Below are positions 8,581-18,373 of a stretch of DNA of 40,236 nucleotides, piece by piece. The DNA is taken from NCBI GenBank assembly GCA_937871635.1, contig CALMNS010000803.1, positions 1 through 40,236 of the forward strand, written 5' to 3'. The notes below the pieces were generated by a model, which was given only the letters and a program-made list of their open reading frames with translations, was not told the origin of the DNA and ran no database searches. Every line of letters starts with the position of its first letter. The first letter of the stretch is position 1. A program made the translations under genes and the position numbers. The stretch is from an uncultured Solirubrobacter sp. (GTDB taxonomy: Bacteria; Actinomycetota; Thermoleophilia; Solirubrobacterales; Solirubrobacteraceae).

Positions 8581-8675
8581 GTCAGCGCCTCCAGGCCTGC
8601 GGACCTCCGCGTCGCGCGGGCGTCTTGGAGGCGATCGGGGTCGATCCCGTCGGCGCGCATGGGGGCGGCCATCAT
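8577..8675 (-). CDS. Small ORF (32 aa) coupled between hutI and hutF
   Basis: The gap between hutI and hutF on the minus strand is exactly filled by a 32-codon frame, from MMAAPMRADG to GLEALT. Its ATG overlaps the hutI TGA as ATGA, and its own TGA overlaps the hutF ATG as ATGA, so both ends look translationally coupled. Most codons end in G or C, like the flanking genes. I do not recognise it. It could be a real small protein, a coupling device carrying ribosomes from hutI to hutF, or a scar of a gene deleted from this position. A GGAGG inside its 3' end serves as the hutF ribosome site. Confidence 0.45.
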   Translation of the reverse strand: MMAAPMRADGIDPDRLQDARATRRSAGLEALT

Positions 8676-9924
8676 GCGCTGAGCCTCCAGGCGCAATCAG
8701 GCCGCTGCCAGGCGAGGCGGCCGGCGACGAAGGCGAAAGCGACGGGGTTGTGACCGAGCCGATAGGGCACCGATTCAATCGGTCCGTCGAGCACGAGCAC
8801 GTCTGCGCGCTTCCCGACTTCGAGTGAGCCGGTCTCGCGGGAGCGGCGCACGACCCAGGCCGCGTTCAGCGTCGTGGCGAGCAGCGCTTCGCGCACAGTC
8901 CACCCGTAGCGGCGCACGGCCAGGCCGATGATGAGGGGTAACGAGACGACGGGCGAAGTGCCCGGGTTGGCATCGGTGGCCAGGACGCCGATCGCGCCGG
9001 CGTCGACGAGGGCGCGCGCAGGGGCGACGGCCTCGTCGCCCAGGAACTCGGCGCCGGGTAGCAAGACCGCGGCGCACTCGGCGTCGGCCAGGGCCATGAC
9101 GTCGTCAGGGTGAACGCAGGCCAGGTGGTCGACCGAGCGCGCACCGGCCTCCAAGGCCATGGGAACTGAGCGATGTTGCGCGAACTGCTCGACGTGGGCG
9201 CGGAGGTCGAGGCCGTGCTCCGCGGCGAGCGCGCCGACCCGTTGCAGGTGATCGTTGGTGAAGGCCACCGACTCGACGTAGACGTCGAGCGCGCTGATGC
9301 GCCTCTCTTCGGTCATCTGGGGCAGCGCCCCGGCGATCGCGTGCAGCCAACCGTCTGCGTCGAAGCCGTCGGGTACAGCGTGCGCAACGAGGGCGGTGAT
9401 CGCGACGTCCTGGTCCGCCGTGCACGCCAGCTCGCCGGCGAGTCGCAGGGCGCGCAGCTCGGCGTCGATCGACAGCCCGTAGCCGCTCTTGGTCTCGAAC
9501 GTCGTGGTGCCGTGAACGAGCATCTCGGCCGCCAGGTGGCCGGCCTGGTCGAGCAGTGCCACGTCGGTGGCTTCGGCCAGTGCCCGTGCCGAGGACCGGA
9601 TGCCGCCGCCCGCGCGGGCGATGTCGGCGTAGGTGCGTCCGGCAACCTTCATCGCGTACTCCTCGGCCCGCCAGCCCGCGAACGGCAGGTGCGTGTGGCA
9701 GTCCACCAGACCCGGCACGACTGCGCACCCGGAGGCGTCGAGGTGCGCGGTCACGTCGTCGCTCCCCCAGGCCGCCACGTCCGTACCGATCGCGGCGATC
9801 CGCTCGCCGTCCAGCGCGATCGACCCCGGCTCGGCACCGAGTTCGCCGGCGCGGTCGTGGCGGAGGTAAGGGAGTCCGTCCGTGGGCGGGCGCAGGATCT
9901 GCGCCGCACCCTCGATCACCACCG

Positions 9925-9928
<4 letters not shown>
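8672..9928 (-). CDS. hutI: Imidazolonepropionase (HutI)
   Basis: It hydrolyses 4-imidazolone-5-propionate to N-formimino-L-glutamate. The GTG start at 9928 overlaps the hutU stop as GTGA and gives 418 residues, the usual length; longer upstream frames are shadows of hutU. The metal site appears in VDCHTHLPFAG (His78, His80) with HVEQFAQH and ATDANPGTSPV, and the family loop YADIARAGGGIRSS is present. Both beta-sandwich ends are complete (C-terminus RADVLVLDGPIESVPYRLG). It is the second gene of hutU-hutI-smORF-hutF. Confidence 0.95.
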
Positions 9929-11586
<1,658 letters not shown>

Positions 11587-11641
11587 GGGCGCGATTCTGG
11601 GAGCCCGCCGTCGACGCCACAAGCACGAGCCCCACCATCTG

Positions 11642-11655
11642 TCTCAGCCCTGAGA
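11642..11655. promoter_or_regulatory. Candidate IclR (HutR) operator, copy 2, upstream of hutU
   Basis: TCTCAGCCCTGAGA is a 14-bp dyad with 6-bp perfect arms and a 2-bp centre, 56 bp upstream of the hutU ATG. It shares TCAGnnCTGAGA with the site beside iclR at 6661-6674. The location suits repression or activation of hutU-hutI-hutF. Confidence 0.5.
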
Positions 11656-11692
11656 ACGTCGCGCAACAGTCCGGGGCTGGCGACCCCCGGCG

Positions 11693-11998
11693 GTGCTCAT
11701 TCCCCGACGGAATCTCGTGCGCGGTCAGAGACTATTTTCGCGGGAGCCGGGCTTCGAGCATCATCCGCCGCTCGTGGGGCGGTCTGGACGAACATCGGGA
11801 ACGGACGCCGGAGACGCTGTCGGGCGGCCAGCGTCTCCAGCCGCCCGACGCGGGTCGGCCGTTCTTGCCCAGAGGATCGCCGCGACGTCGTCGGCGCTCC
11901 AGGTGCCGCTGTCGTCCGAGGAGGAGCCGCCGGCGGTCGAACTGCTCGCCGCCCTGGAGGCCGCTCGCGCGGCAGTGACCCGCGGCGCTGATGTCTGA
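11693..11998 (+). CDS. Possible small ORF overlapping the amidase start (3' half coding-like)
   Basis: In the 404-bp gap between hutU and the amidase gene a frame runs to a TGA at 11996-11998, overlapping the amidase ATG by 8 bp. From about 11870 its codons are almost all G/C-ending and give AVLAQRIAATSSALQVPLSS, then an Ala/Glu/Leu-rich helix ending RGADV. Upstream of that, codon use is not coding-like, and the repeats at 11810-11849 interrupt it. Small helical partner proteins (AtzG/GatC type) often precede amidases of this family, and this may be a decayed or short version, but the sequence match is weak and no good start codon is visible. Confidence 0.25.
   Translation: MLIPRRNLVRGQRLFSREPGFEHHPPLVGRSGRTSGTDAGDAVGRPASPAARRGSAVLAQRIAATSSALQVPLSSEEEPPAVELLAALEAARAAVTRGADV
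11810..11849. repeat. Interleaved inverted repeats (A-B-A'-B')
   Basis: Two perfect inverted repeats overlap in alternating order: GGAGACGCT (11810-11818) pairs with AGCGTCTCC (11830-11838), and GTCGGGCGGC (11819-11828) pairs with GCCGCCCGAC (11840-11849). Each stem closes an 11-nt loop that contains one arm of the other stem, so the two hairpins should exclude each other. No T-tract follows. It lies about 140 bp upstream of the amidase start and may be a conformational switch in its leader RNA, or a protein-binding site. Confidence 0.6.
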
Positions 11999-13331
11999 GG
12001 TCGTGGCCGCGCTCCGAGCGCGCGAGCTGTCGGCGACCGAAGCGGTCACGCGGGCCCTCCAGCGCCTTGACGTAGAGGGGCGGCGTCTCAATGCGGTGGT
12101 GTCGTTGCTGCAGGACCGCGCGCTCGAGCGTGCTCGCCGGGCCGACGCCCGACCGGAGGGCGCCGAGCGCCTGCCGCTGCTCGGCGTGCCGTTCGGCGCC
12201 AAGGACATCATTGCGGTCGCCGGCGCGCCGACGACGTGGGGTCTGCCGGGCTACGCCGACCGCGTCCTCGACCAGGACGCCGCCGTCGTGACGGCGCTCG
12301 AGCGCGCGGGCGCGATCTGCGTCGCGAAGCTCGCGACCGATGAGCTCGCCGGCGCGCTTGCGGCCGAGACCACCGACCAATCGCTCACGGGTCCGTGTCG
12401 CAATCCGTTCGATCTCGAGATGACCGCTGGGTCCTCGTCCGGCGGCCCGGCCGCCGCCGTGGCCGCCGGGATCCTCCCGTTCGCGATCGGCACCGAGACG
12501 ATCGGGTCGATCCTCGAGCCTGCCTCCTACTGTGGGATCACCGGGCTGCGGCCCTCACACCGCGCGGTGCCCACCGCCGGCGTGATGCCGGTAGCGCCGA
12601 GCCTCGATCGAGTCGGCCCGCTGGCGGAGAGCACGGCCGTCGCCGACCGCGTCTTCGGATGTCTGGCCGGGGCCGGTCCGGTCGCGCCCGTGGCGCGCAT
12701 CGGCGTGCCTGCAGACTGGGCCGCTGAGGTCGACCCTGCGGTGGCCGCTGCCTTCCGCGCGGCACTCGCAAGCGGCGGCGCGGAGCTCGTAGAGGTTGTG
12801 CTGCCGCCGTGGCCGACCGCCGAGGCGGCCTGGCTCGTGCTCGTCGAGGAGACCGTCCAGGCGCACCGAGTGCTCCTGCGGGACGCGGTCCCGAGCTTCT
12901 TCCGCGAGCGCGACAACCGCGCCCACGGCGCGGCGTACCTCGCCCTCGGCGACGGGGCCGCCCGGGACGCCCGCAAGCTGGTGCCGCTCGTGGTCGGCTG
13001 GTTCGCCGCCTGCTTTGCGGACGTCGACGCACTGGCGTACCCCACGACGCCGACCGGCGCGCCACCGGTGGACGCGGTCCAGGCTGCTTGGATCGCGCCG
13101 CACCGCGCGTCGTGGCTCCGGTCGGCCGGCGCGCTTGCCGGTTTGCCGGGCGTGACGGTGCCGGCAGGCGTCGATGGTCGTGGCCTCCCCTGCGGCCTGT
13201 GCCTCGTGGGACCCCACGGACACGAGCGTGGGCTGCTCGCGGCTGCAGACGCGATGCACGCTGGAACGGTTCCCACGCGGAATCGTGCGGTGACCTCGCG
13301 CATATTGGACGATGAGGGGCGCCGGGCCTAG
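11991..13331 (+). CDS. Amidase, amidase-signature family (GatA/AtzE-like)
   Basis: The 446-residue protein carries the complete Ser-cisSer-Lys triad: Lys71 in LLGVPFGAKDIIAVAG, the Gly-Ser-rich block AGSSSGGPAAAV (about 146-157) and the nucleophile Ser173 in GTETIGSILEPASYCG. The last block departs from the common GTDTGGSIR form but is within family range. It should hydrolyse a C-N amide bond in the cytoplasm; the substrate is unknown. It is divergent from hutU and overlaps the following PLP-enzyme gene by 20 bp. Because the hut pathway here ends at N-formylglutamate with no HutG, this amidase is a candidate for a late step, which is inference. Confidence 0.88.
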   Translation: MSEVVAALRARELSATEAVTRALQRLDVEGRRLNAVVSLLQDRALERARRADARPEGAERLPLLGVPFGAKDIIAVAGAPTTWGLPGYADRVLDQDAAVVTALERAGAICVAKLATDELAGALAAETTDQSLTGPCRNPFDLEMTAGSSSGGPAAAVAAGILPFAIGTETIGSILEPASYCGITGLRPSHRAVPTAGVMPVAPSLDRVGPLAESTAVADRVFGCLAGAGPVAPVARIGVPADWAAEVDPAVAAAFRAALASGGAELVEVVLPPWPTAEAAWLVLVEETVQAHRVLLRDAVPSFFRERDNRAHGAAYLALGDGAARDARKLVPLVVGWFAACFADVDALAYPTTPTGAPPVDAVQAAWIAPHRASWLRSAGALAGLPGVTVPAGVDGRGLPCGLCLVGPHGHERGLLAAADAMHAGTVPTRNRAVTSRILDDEGRRA

Positions 13332-14544
13332 CGTCCACGCTGTGCCCCTGCTCGCAACCTCCGCGGCGACCGACGTCGTCTGCGTGCGCTCCGCCCATCC
13401 GCTCGACGACCCGCACAGGCCTTGCCCTGTCTGCCTGCGGGAGGGGTGGCACGTCAACGGCACCGTGGTCCACGATCTATCCGCGGTCGACCGCGAGGCG
13501 CCGCTGGCGTCCCTGCTCGCTGGGGCGCTGCTCCCGGTCGCTCTCCCGTCGGAGGCGCCGTCACCCGTGCGGCTGCTGCATCGGGACGTGAGCGGGCCGC
13601 GGGTGCGCCTCAAGGACGAGCGCTTTGGCCCGACCTGGTCCTACAAGGACCGCTTGGCGCGGGTCGCCGCCGCCGACGCCGCAGGACGCAACGCGGAGGT
13701 CGTCGTGGTCGCTTCCTCGGGCAATCACGGCGCGGCGGTGGCCGCGGCTTGCGCGGCGCAGGGCCTGTCCAGCGTCGTGCTTTGCACGCCGACGATCGCG
13801 CCGCCCATGCGCGCACTCGTCCTGGGTGTGGGCGGACACCTCGTGCCGGTGCCGACCGTAGAGGACCGCTGGCAAGTGATGGACGACGCCGTCCGCGAGC
13901 TCGGCTGGTACCCGGCAGGCAACTTCCACGTGCCGCCAATCGGCTCCCCGCCGCACGCTGTCGAGGGCTACAAGATGATCGCCTACGAGCTGGCGGCGCA
14001 AGGCCCGCTCCCGGATTGGATCGTCGTTCCAGTCGGGTACGGGGACGGGCTTACCGGCGTGGCGAAGGGCCTTCTGGAACTGGCGGCGCTTGGCATCGTC
14101 GAGCGCCCACCGAGGGTGTTGGCGGCCGTCACGGCCTCGTCTCTGCCCGACGCGCTCGAGGGCGACACACCGCCGGTGACCACTCCGGTGGTCGCGCCCG
14201 AGGCCTTGTCGATCGCCTGCCCGCAGGGCACGGTCCAGGCCGAGGTCGCCATCCGCGAAACGAGCGGGGCGGCCGTAGTGGTGGACAATGCGGCCGCGCA
14301 CGACGCGCGCGACGAGCTCAGCCGTCAGGGCATCTTCGTGGAGCTGTCGACCGCAGCCGGACTCGCCGCCGTCGACGTCGCCGCCGCTGACGGAATCATG
14401 CAAGAGGACGAGGAGGTCGTGTTGGTCCTGACCTCCACCGGATTGAAGGATCAGCTCTTCGAGCGCGATCAGGACGCGCTCGACCCCGTGGAGTCGTCGC
14501 TGGACGGCCTCCTCGCCGGGGCGGCGGCTCTCACCGTCCGCTAG
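13312..14544 (+). CDS. PLP-dependent enzyme, threonine synthase-like (fold type II)
   Basis: The 410-residue protein has the PLP lysine in SYKDRLA (Lys112 from the ATG), the phosphate/substrate loop ASSGNHGAAVAA (about 134-145) and VPVGYGDGLTGVAKG, all typical of threonine synthase/threonine dehydratase-like enzymes. Cysteines near the N-terminus (Cys24, then CPVC at 38-41) resemble the small zinc knuckle found in front of some of these enzymes. The ATG at 13312 overlaps the amidase by 20 bp; a GTG at 13342 is an alternative start. The stop overlaps the convergent M24 peptidase stop in a shared CTAG. Its role may be elimination or replacement on an amino acid released by the amidase; the substrate is not known. 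Confidence 0.82.
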   Translation: MRGAGPSVHAVPLLATSAATDVVCVRSAHPLDDPHRPCPVCLREGWHVNGTVVHDLSAVDREAPLASLLAGALLPVALPSEAPSPVRLLHRDVSGPRVRLKDERFGPTWSYKDRLARVAAADAAGRNAEVVVVASSGNHGAAVAAACAAQGLSSVVLCTPTIAPPMRALVLGVGGHLVPVPTVEDRWQVMDDAVRELGWYPAGNFHVPPIGSPPHAVEGYKMIAYELAAQGPLPDWIVVPVGYGDGLTGVAKGLLELAALGIVERPPRVLAAVTASSLPDALEGDTPPVTTPVVAPEALSIACPQGTVQAEVAIRETSGAAVVVDNAAAHDARDELSRQGIFVELSTAAGLAAVDVAAADGIMQEDEEVVLVLTSTGLKDQLFERDQDALDPVESSLDGLLAGAAALTVR

Positions 14545-15692
14545 CCGGCGCCGATGCGCAGCAGCTCCGAGCTGGCGTGTCCTAGTCGCCGTGCGCCGTC
14601 GTCGGTGATCACGATCGCCTCCTCGATCTGCACGCCGCCGCGATGCAAGTCGTAGTGCGGCGTCTCGACGCAGAGCACGTGACCCGGTTGCAGGACGGTC
14701 GGGTCGGTGGGGCTGACGAGGAACCCCTCGTACACGCTGAGACCGATCCCGTGTCCGCAGTGAGTGCGGCTGAACTCCGGAAGCCCGGCAGCGCGAGTGG
14801 CGTCGACGGCGGCGGCGAAGAGATCCGCGACAGGGACGCCGGGCGCGGCGGCATGGATGGCGGCGCGCTCACCGGCGAGGACGGCAGCGTAGGCGCGCTC
14901 TGCCCAAGGGGCACTGCCGTAAACGGCCGTCCGGCTGATGTCCGCGTGCCAGCCGTCGATCATGCAGCCGATGTCTACGCGGACGATGTCGCCCGTGGCG
15001 AGCGCGCGATGGGACGGCCATGCCTCAGGCAGGGCGCTACGGGCGCCGAAGCCGACCACGTGGAGGGTTGGCCAGCCGCCGCCGGCAACGATGGACGACA
15101 CGATCCGGCGGGCGACGTCGCGTTCGGTGTCACCAGCGCGCGCGGCGACGAACGCGTCAAGGATCGCCGTCTCGGCCAAGACGTTGGCACGGGTGAGCGC
15201 GGCGACGGCGTCGGGATCCTTGCGCGCACGGGCGCGGTCGAACGACGTGCCGTCCACGGTGACGCGTATGCCGGCGGAGTCGAGCGCCAGCGCGTCGGCG
15301 GCCGTGAGTGCGGGGTCGGCGGTCACCGCAGCGTCAACGCCGAGCTCGCCGAGAACTCCGGCGAGGACCTCGGGCCGTGAGCGATCGCGAGCCAGCCGCG
15401 CGTCGGCGACACCGGACTCGTGGATGACAAACCGCCCGTAGGGCTCGACCCCGTCGAGTCCGGCCAGCGACGGCGCCTCCATCCCGGCGACGAGCACACG
15501 CATCGCCTCGTCGGTGATCACCGCCCAGCAAGGCGTGTCCCGGTAGATCGTCTCTGCCATCGAGCTCACGCCGGACGCGAAGCGAACGTTGGCCTGGTCG
15601 ACGGCCAGCAGCGCGCGCCCGGGCGGAACGCAGCGCTGCAGCTCTGCGAGTCGCGCAGCTCGGGCGGAGGAAGGTTCGGAGGTGAACGTCAT
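14541..15692 (-). CDS. M24-family metallopeptidase (Xaa-Pro aminopeptidase/prolidase-like)
   Basis: From the ATG at 15692 the protein has 383 residues; 88 upstream codons are low-complexity shadow. It shows the two-domain creatinase/prolidase layout. All five dinuclear metal ligands are visible: Asp in RVDIGCMIDG, Asp in HADISRTAVYG, His in THCGHGIGLSVYEG, Glu in LCVETPHYD and Glu in GGVQIEEAIVIT. It should cleave N-terminal residues before proline or a related amide. The degenerate ABC ATPase gene lies 28 bp upstream on the same strand, so the two may form one transcript. Confidence 0.9.
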   Translation of the reverse strand: MTFTSEPSSARAARLAELQRCVPPGRALLAVDQANVRFASGVSSMAETIYRDTPCWAVITDEAMRVLVAGMEAPSLAGLDGVEPYGRFVIHESGVADARLARDRSRPEVLAGVLGELGVDAAVTADPALTAADALALDSAGIRVTVDGTSFDRARARKDPDAVAALTRANVLAETAILDAFVAARAGDTERDVARRIVSSIVAGGGWPTLHVVGFGARSALPEAWPSHRALATGDIVRVDIGCMIDGWHADISRTAVYGSAPWAERAYAAVLAGERAAIHAAAPGVPVADLFAAAVDATRAAGLPEFSRTHCGHGIGLSVYEGFLVSPTDPTVLQPGHVLCVETPHYDLHRGGVQIEEAIVITDDGARRLGHASSELLRIGAG

Positions 15693-15720
15693 CGGTGGGC
15701 GAGGCGCTGGTCGCCGCGCT

Positions 15721-16377
15721 TCATCCCGGACGCGCGGACGCGAGCTTTCTCGACCGGAGCCGGCCGCCGTCGAGCGCCAGTGTCCGGTCCGCTTGGGCGA
15801 TCGGTGCGCGCCCCGCGGAGAGCACCATCGTGCCACGGCGCCGGGCATCCTCGATCGCCGCGAGCCAGAGATCGTCGGGGCTGGCCCCTTCTCGGCGCCA
15901 TGGGTCGTCGAGCAGAAGGAGCTTGGGTGCGTCGGCGAGCGCCCGGGCGAGTGCAACGCCCCAACGTTCCCGCGGGCTCATTGTCGCGGGGAGCCGGTCC
16001 GCCGCACGATCAATGCCAAGCAGCTCGAGGAGATGGTCCGGGGCTAGCGCGGGGTCGGTGGAGCGCGACGCGAACGCAACGTTGCGCACGCCGGTCATCC
16101 ACGAGAACAGGTGAGGCTGCCACGCCATCAGCCCGCGGTCGTCGCCAGGCCCACCGACCAGCCGACCCCCGAGCTCGATCGTCCCGCTCGCCGGGAGCAG
16201 GACACCGGCGATCATCTCGAGGAGCGTTGACTTCCCGGAGACCGCCGGCGCGACGATGTGCGCCCACTCGCCACCGGTCATGGTGAGCTCGGCGTCGGTG
16301 AGCGGCGGATGACTCTGGTCAGGCGGTGCCTCGCGGCTCAGTCCCCGGAGCAGGAGCATCGACGGCACGCTAGGCAA
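15721..16377 (-). CDS. Degenerate, orphan ABC-type ATPase
   Basis: The protein resembles the nitrate/taurine-type ABC ATPase subunits along its whole length (218 residues from TTG; an ATG at 16359 gives 212), but nearly every catalytic motif is altered. Walker A reads APAVSGKST (residues 43-51; two of the usual glycines lost, Lys-Ser-Thr kept). The signature LSGGQ is MSPRE (about 133-137). Walker B ends LLLLDDP, with Asp in place of the catalytic Glu. The H-loop His is missing (VLSAGRAPIA). The Q-loop glutamine is retained in AWQPHLFSWMTG. No permease or binding protein is nearby. It may bind nucleotide without turning over, or be on the way to decay, although the frame is intact. Confidence 0.75.
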   Translation of the reverse strand: MPSVPSMLLLRGLSREAPPDQSHPPLTDAELTMTGGEWAHIVAPAVSGKSTLLEMIAGVLLPASGTIELGGRLVGGPGDDRGLMAWQPHLFSWMTGVRNVAFASRSTDPALAPDHLLELLGIDRAADRLPATMSPRERWGVALARALADAPKLLLLDDPWRREGASPDDLWLAAIEDARRRGTMVLSAGRAPIAQADRTLALDGGRLRSRKLASARPG

Positions 16378-16390
16378 GGTTCGACAACCG

Positions 16391-16407
16391 GTCCAATCGT
16401 TATGGAC
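16391..16407. promoter_or_regulatory. Candidate LysR-type operator
   Basis: The dyad GTCCAATCGTTATGGAC (5-bp arms, 7-bp AT-richer centre) lies between the divergent ATPase and lysR genes, 61 bp before the LysR start. The layout fits a LysR recognition site. A second palindrome, CATGATCATG, at 16457-16466 abuts the start codon. Function is inferred from position and symmetry. Confidence 0.35.
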
Positions 16408-16468
16408 ACGGCGACGGATTGCGACTCGGCATGGCTCCCAGGCCGATTCGACCCGTCATGATCATGCC

Positions 16469-17392
16469 GTGGATGACCTGCTGCGCGAGCAGCGAATCGA
16501 GTTTCGGCATCTGCGTGCGTTCGTGACGCTAGCGGAGGAGCTGCACTTCGGCCGGGCTGCGTCCCGACTGCATCTCGCTCAGCCGGCGCTCACCAAGCAG
16601 ATCCAGCAGCTCGAGCGCTCGTTGTCGGTTCGACTGGTGGATCGGACCGCGCGCGGCGTGCTCCTCACCGATGTCGGGCGCACCTTCCTCGTAGAGGCCG
16701 AGCGCACCATCGAGCAGGCGCGGATCGCGTTCAACGCCGCTCAGCGTGCCGAGCGTGGGGAGCTCGGGACCATCCGGGTCGGGTTCGCCGCGGCGGCGCC
16801 CAATGGCGTCTTCCCTCACATCGTCAGCGCGTTCCGCTCGCATTGCCCGGAAGTGGAGGTTGAGCTTCACGAGCTGTGGTCCGGTCAGCAGCAGCAGGCG
16901 CTGCTCGCCGAGCGCATCGACGTCGGGTTCGGACAGAGGCCGGCGATCGAGTCCGAGCTGCTCCAGCTCGACGAGATCCAAGAGGATCCGGTCGTCGTCG
17001 CCGTCCGGGAGGACGACCCTCTGGCCTCCGCAGGGACCGTGCCCCTGTCAGCGCTTGCCGATCGCGGCTTTGTGATGTTCCCGCGCCGCCTCGCGCCGGC
17101 CTGGTACGACGAGCTCGTCTCCGCCTGCGTCGACGCCGGCTTCTCGCCCCGGGCCGTGCAACACGTGGCCAGCATCGACGCGACCCTCGGCCTCGTCGCC
17201 GCCGGTTTGGGCGTCGCGCTGCTCCCGGCATCCGTGCAGACGATCGGTCGGCTCGGCGTGTCGTACGCGCCGCTCGACGAGCCGACGCCCGTGCAGCGCA
17301 CGATGATCGCCCGGCGTAAGTCGGATAGCTCCCCCGTCGTCGCGCGATTCGTCGAGATCTCGCGGTCGATCGCGATCATCGGTGCGCGTTGA
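16469..17392 (+). CDS. LysR-family transcriptional regulator
   Basis: A 307-residue LysR protein from a GTG start. The N-terminal winged helix-turn-helix is clear (FRHLRAFVTLAEELHFGRAA, then LHLAQPALTKQIQQLE and the RTARGVLLTDVGRTFL wing). The effector domain begins at about residue 90 (LGTIRVGFAAAAPNGVFPHI). It is divergent from the degenerate ATPase/M24 peptidase pair, so these are its most likely targets, and it precedes the cupin gene on the same strand. The inducer is unknown. Confidence 0.9.
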   Translation: MDDLLREQRIEFRHLRAFVTLAEELHFGRAASRLHLAQPALTKQIQQLERSLSVRLVDRTARGVLLTDVGRTFLVEAERTIEQARIAFNAAQRAERGELGTIRVGFAAAAPNGVFPHIVSAFRSHCPEVEVELHELWSGQQQQALLAERIDVGFGQRPAIESELLQLDEIQEDPVVVAVREDDPLASAGTVPLSALADRGFVMFPRRLAPAWYDELVSACVDAGFSPRAVQHVASIDATLGLVAAGLGVALLPASVQTIGRLGVSYAPLDEPTPVQRTMIARRKSDSSPVVARFVEISRSIAIIGAR

Positions 17393-17523
17393 ACACGAGC
17401 ACCCGCTCGCGTCGGCTGGCTCCATCGGCGTTGGTGGCGCGCTGCAGCGGTTGGCCAGCGGCGTTGACGCCGGAGAACAGGTCCGAGGACGCGAAGGTCG
17501 CGCTGGGGTAAGGGTCGACCTGT
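17377..17523 (-). other. Coding-like minus-strand fragment downstream of lysR
   Basis: The 159-bp gap between lysR and the cupin gene holds a minus-strand frame with strongly G/C-ending codons, reading VDPYPSATFASSDLFSGVN and later RRERVLVFNAHR before a TGA inside the lysR 3' end. It has no start codon and no recognised family. It could be the tail of a lost gene or chance. Confidence 0.2.
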
Positions 17524-17551
17524 GACGGCGAAGCCGAGACCAAGGAGCCCC

Positions 17552-17926
17552 ATGCTGCACATCCCCGCTTCTGCCATCGACGCCCCGCCGCTCGAGTCGT
17601 TCGTGGAGGGCATCGCCCGCCCGCGCACGCTCGTCGACGGGAGCCTCAGCGCCGAGCTCCGCGTCCTGCTCGTGCGCTTCGAGGCCGGCGGCCGGAACCT
17701 CATGCACACCCACAGCTTCGATCAGGCGCTGTACATCACCGAGGGGAGCGGCCTTGTCGTCACCGACGCGGTCGAGCTCTCCGTCGGCGTTGGGGACTTC
17801 GTCCTGGTCCCAGCGGGCGAGCGGCATTGGCACGGTGCGGCGCCGGGCACCGACATGAGCCACCTCGCGTTCGGGATCCCGGGGACCTCGGACTTCGACG
17901 GTGTCCCCTTCGGCCAGACGGAATGA
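17552..17926 (+). CDS. Small cupin-domain protein
   Basis: A 124-residue single-domain cupin. The metal-binding motif 1 is seen in NLMHTHSFDQALYITEGSG and motif 2 in GDFVLVPAGERHWHGA. The ATG at 17552 is chosen over the GTG at 17522 because AAGGAG lies 4 nt upstream and the extra residues are not cupin-like. Such proteins often act as small oxygenases, isomerases or sensors; nothing in the sequence decides. It follows lysR by 159 bp and precedes the eroded IS region. Confidence 0.85.
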   Translation: MLHIPASAIDAPPLESFVEGIARPRTLVDGSLSAELRVLLVRFEAGGRNLMHTHSFDQALYITEGSGLVVTDAVELSVGVGDFVLVPAGERHWHGAAPGTDMSHLAFGIPGTSDFDGVPFGQTE

Positions 17927-18373
17927 CCGGCGTGCTGGCGGACCAGCGACGGGGACCTCGACGTGCCTCAATCACCGACGGGCGGGAAACATGGGAGGCC
18001 CCCGCCGGGAACGTCACGATCGGCACTGGGTTGCCCGAGTAAAGCCAGTCGCTCTGAGCGCTGCCCGAATCTTCCGGGCTGGGGGCCGGGCCAGTTCGGA
18101 GTTGCGGCTATCGACAGCCACGGGCGTGGCAGGGCGATCGGAACGGTGGTACCGACCGACCGTGGCTTGCGCGCGGCGAGGCCCGACGAGTTCGGTTCCT
18201 CCGGAGCGCAAGGGGATTGCCGGTACGCCTGGCGGCGATCGGTATGTCACGGAACGAGCGGGTCGCCGCGTACTCCGCTTCCGGACCTCGCGCGAGTATG
18301 TCTCGTTGTCCCCACGCAGAGCTCAGATGGGCAGCGGGCTCCGCCTGAGACGGCGTTCCTCAGTTCGGTTGAG
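17927..18373. other. Intergenic stretch with a possible NHL/virginiamycin-B-lyase-like remnant
   Basis: About 450 bp without an intact gene. Near 18205-18290 one plus-strand frame reads GIAGTPGGDRYVTERAGRR and continues VLRF, which resembles one blade of Vgb/NHL beta-propeller proteins, but there is no start, no second blade and the surrounding frames are not coding-like. I read it as a decayed fragment at best. Confidence 0.2.

Noticed and set aside
11810..11849. Classical H-type pseudoknot from the interleaved repeats
   Set aside because: The connecting segments are 0, 1 and 1 nt, too short to cross stems of 9-10 bp, so mutually exclusive hairpins are the better reading.
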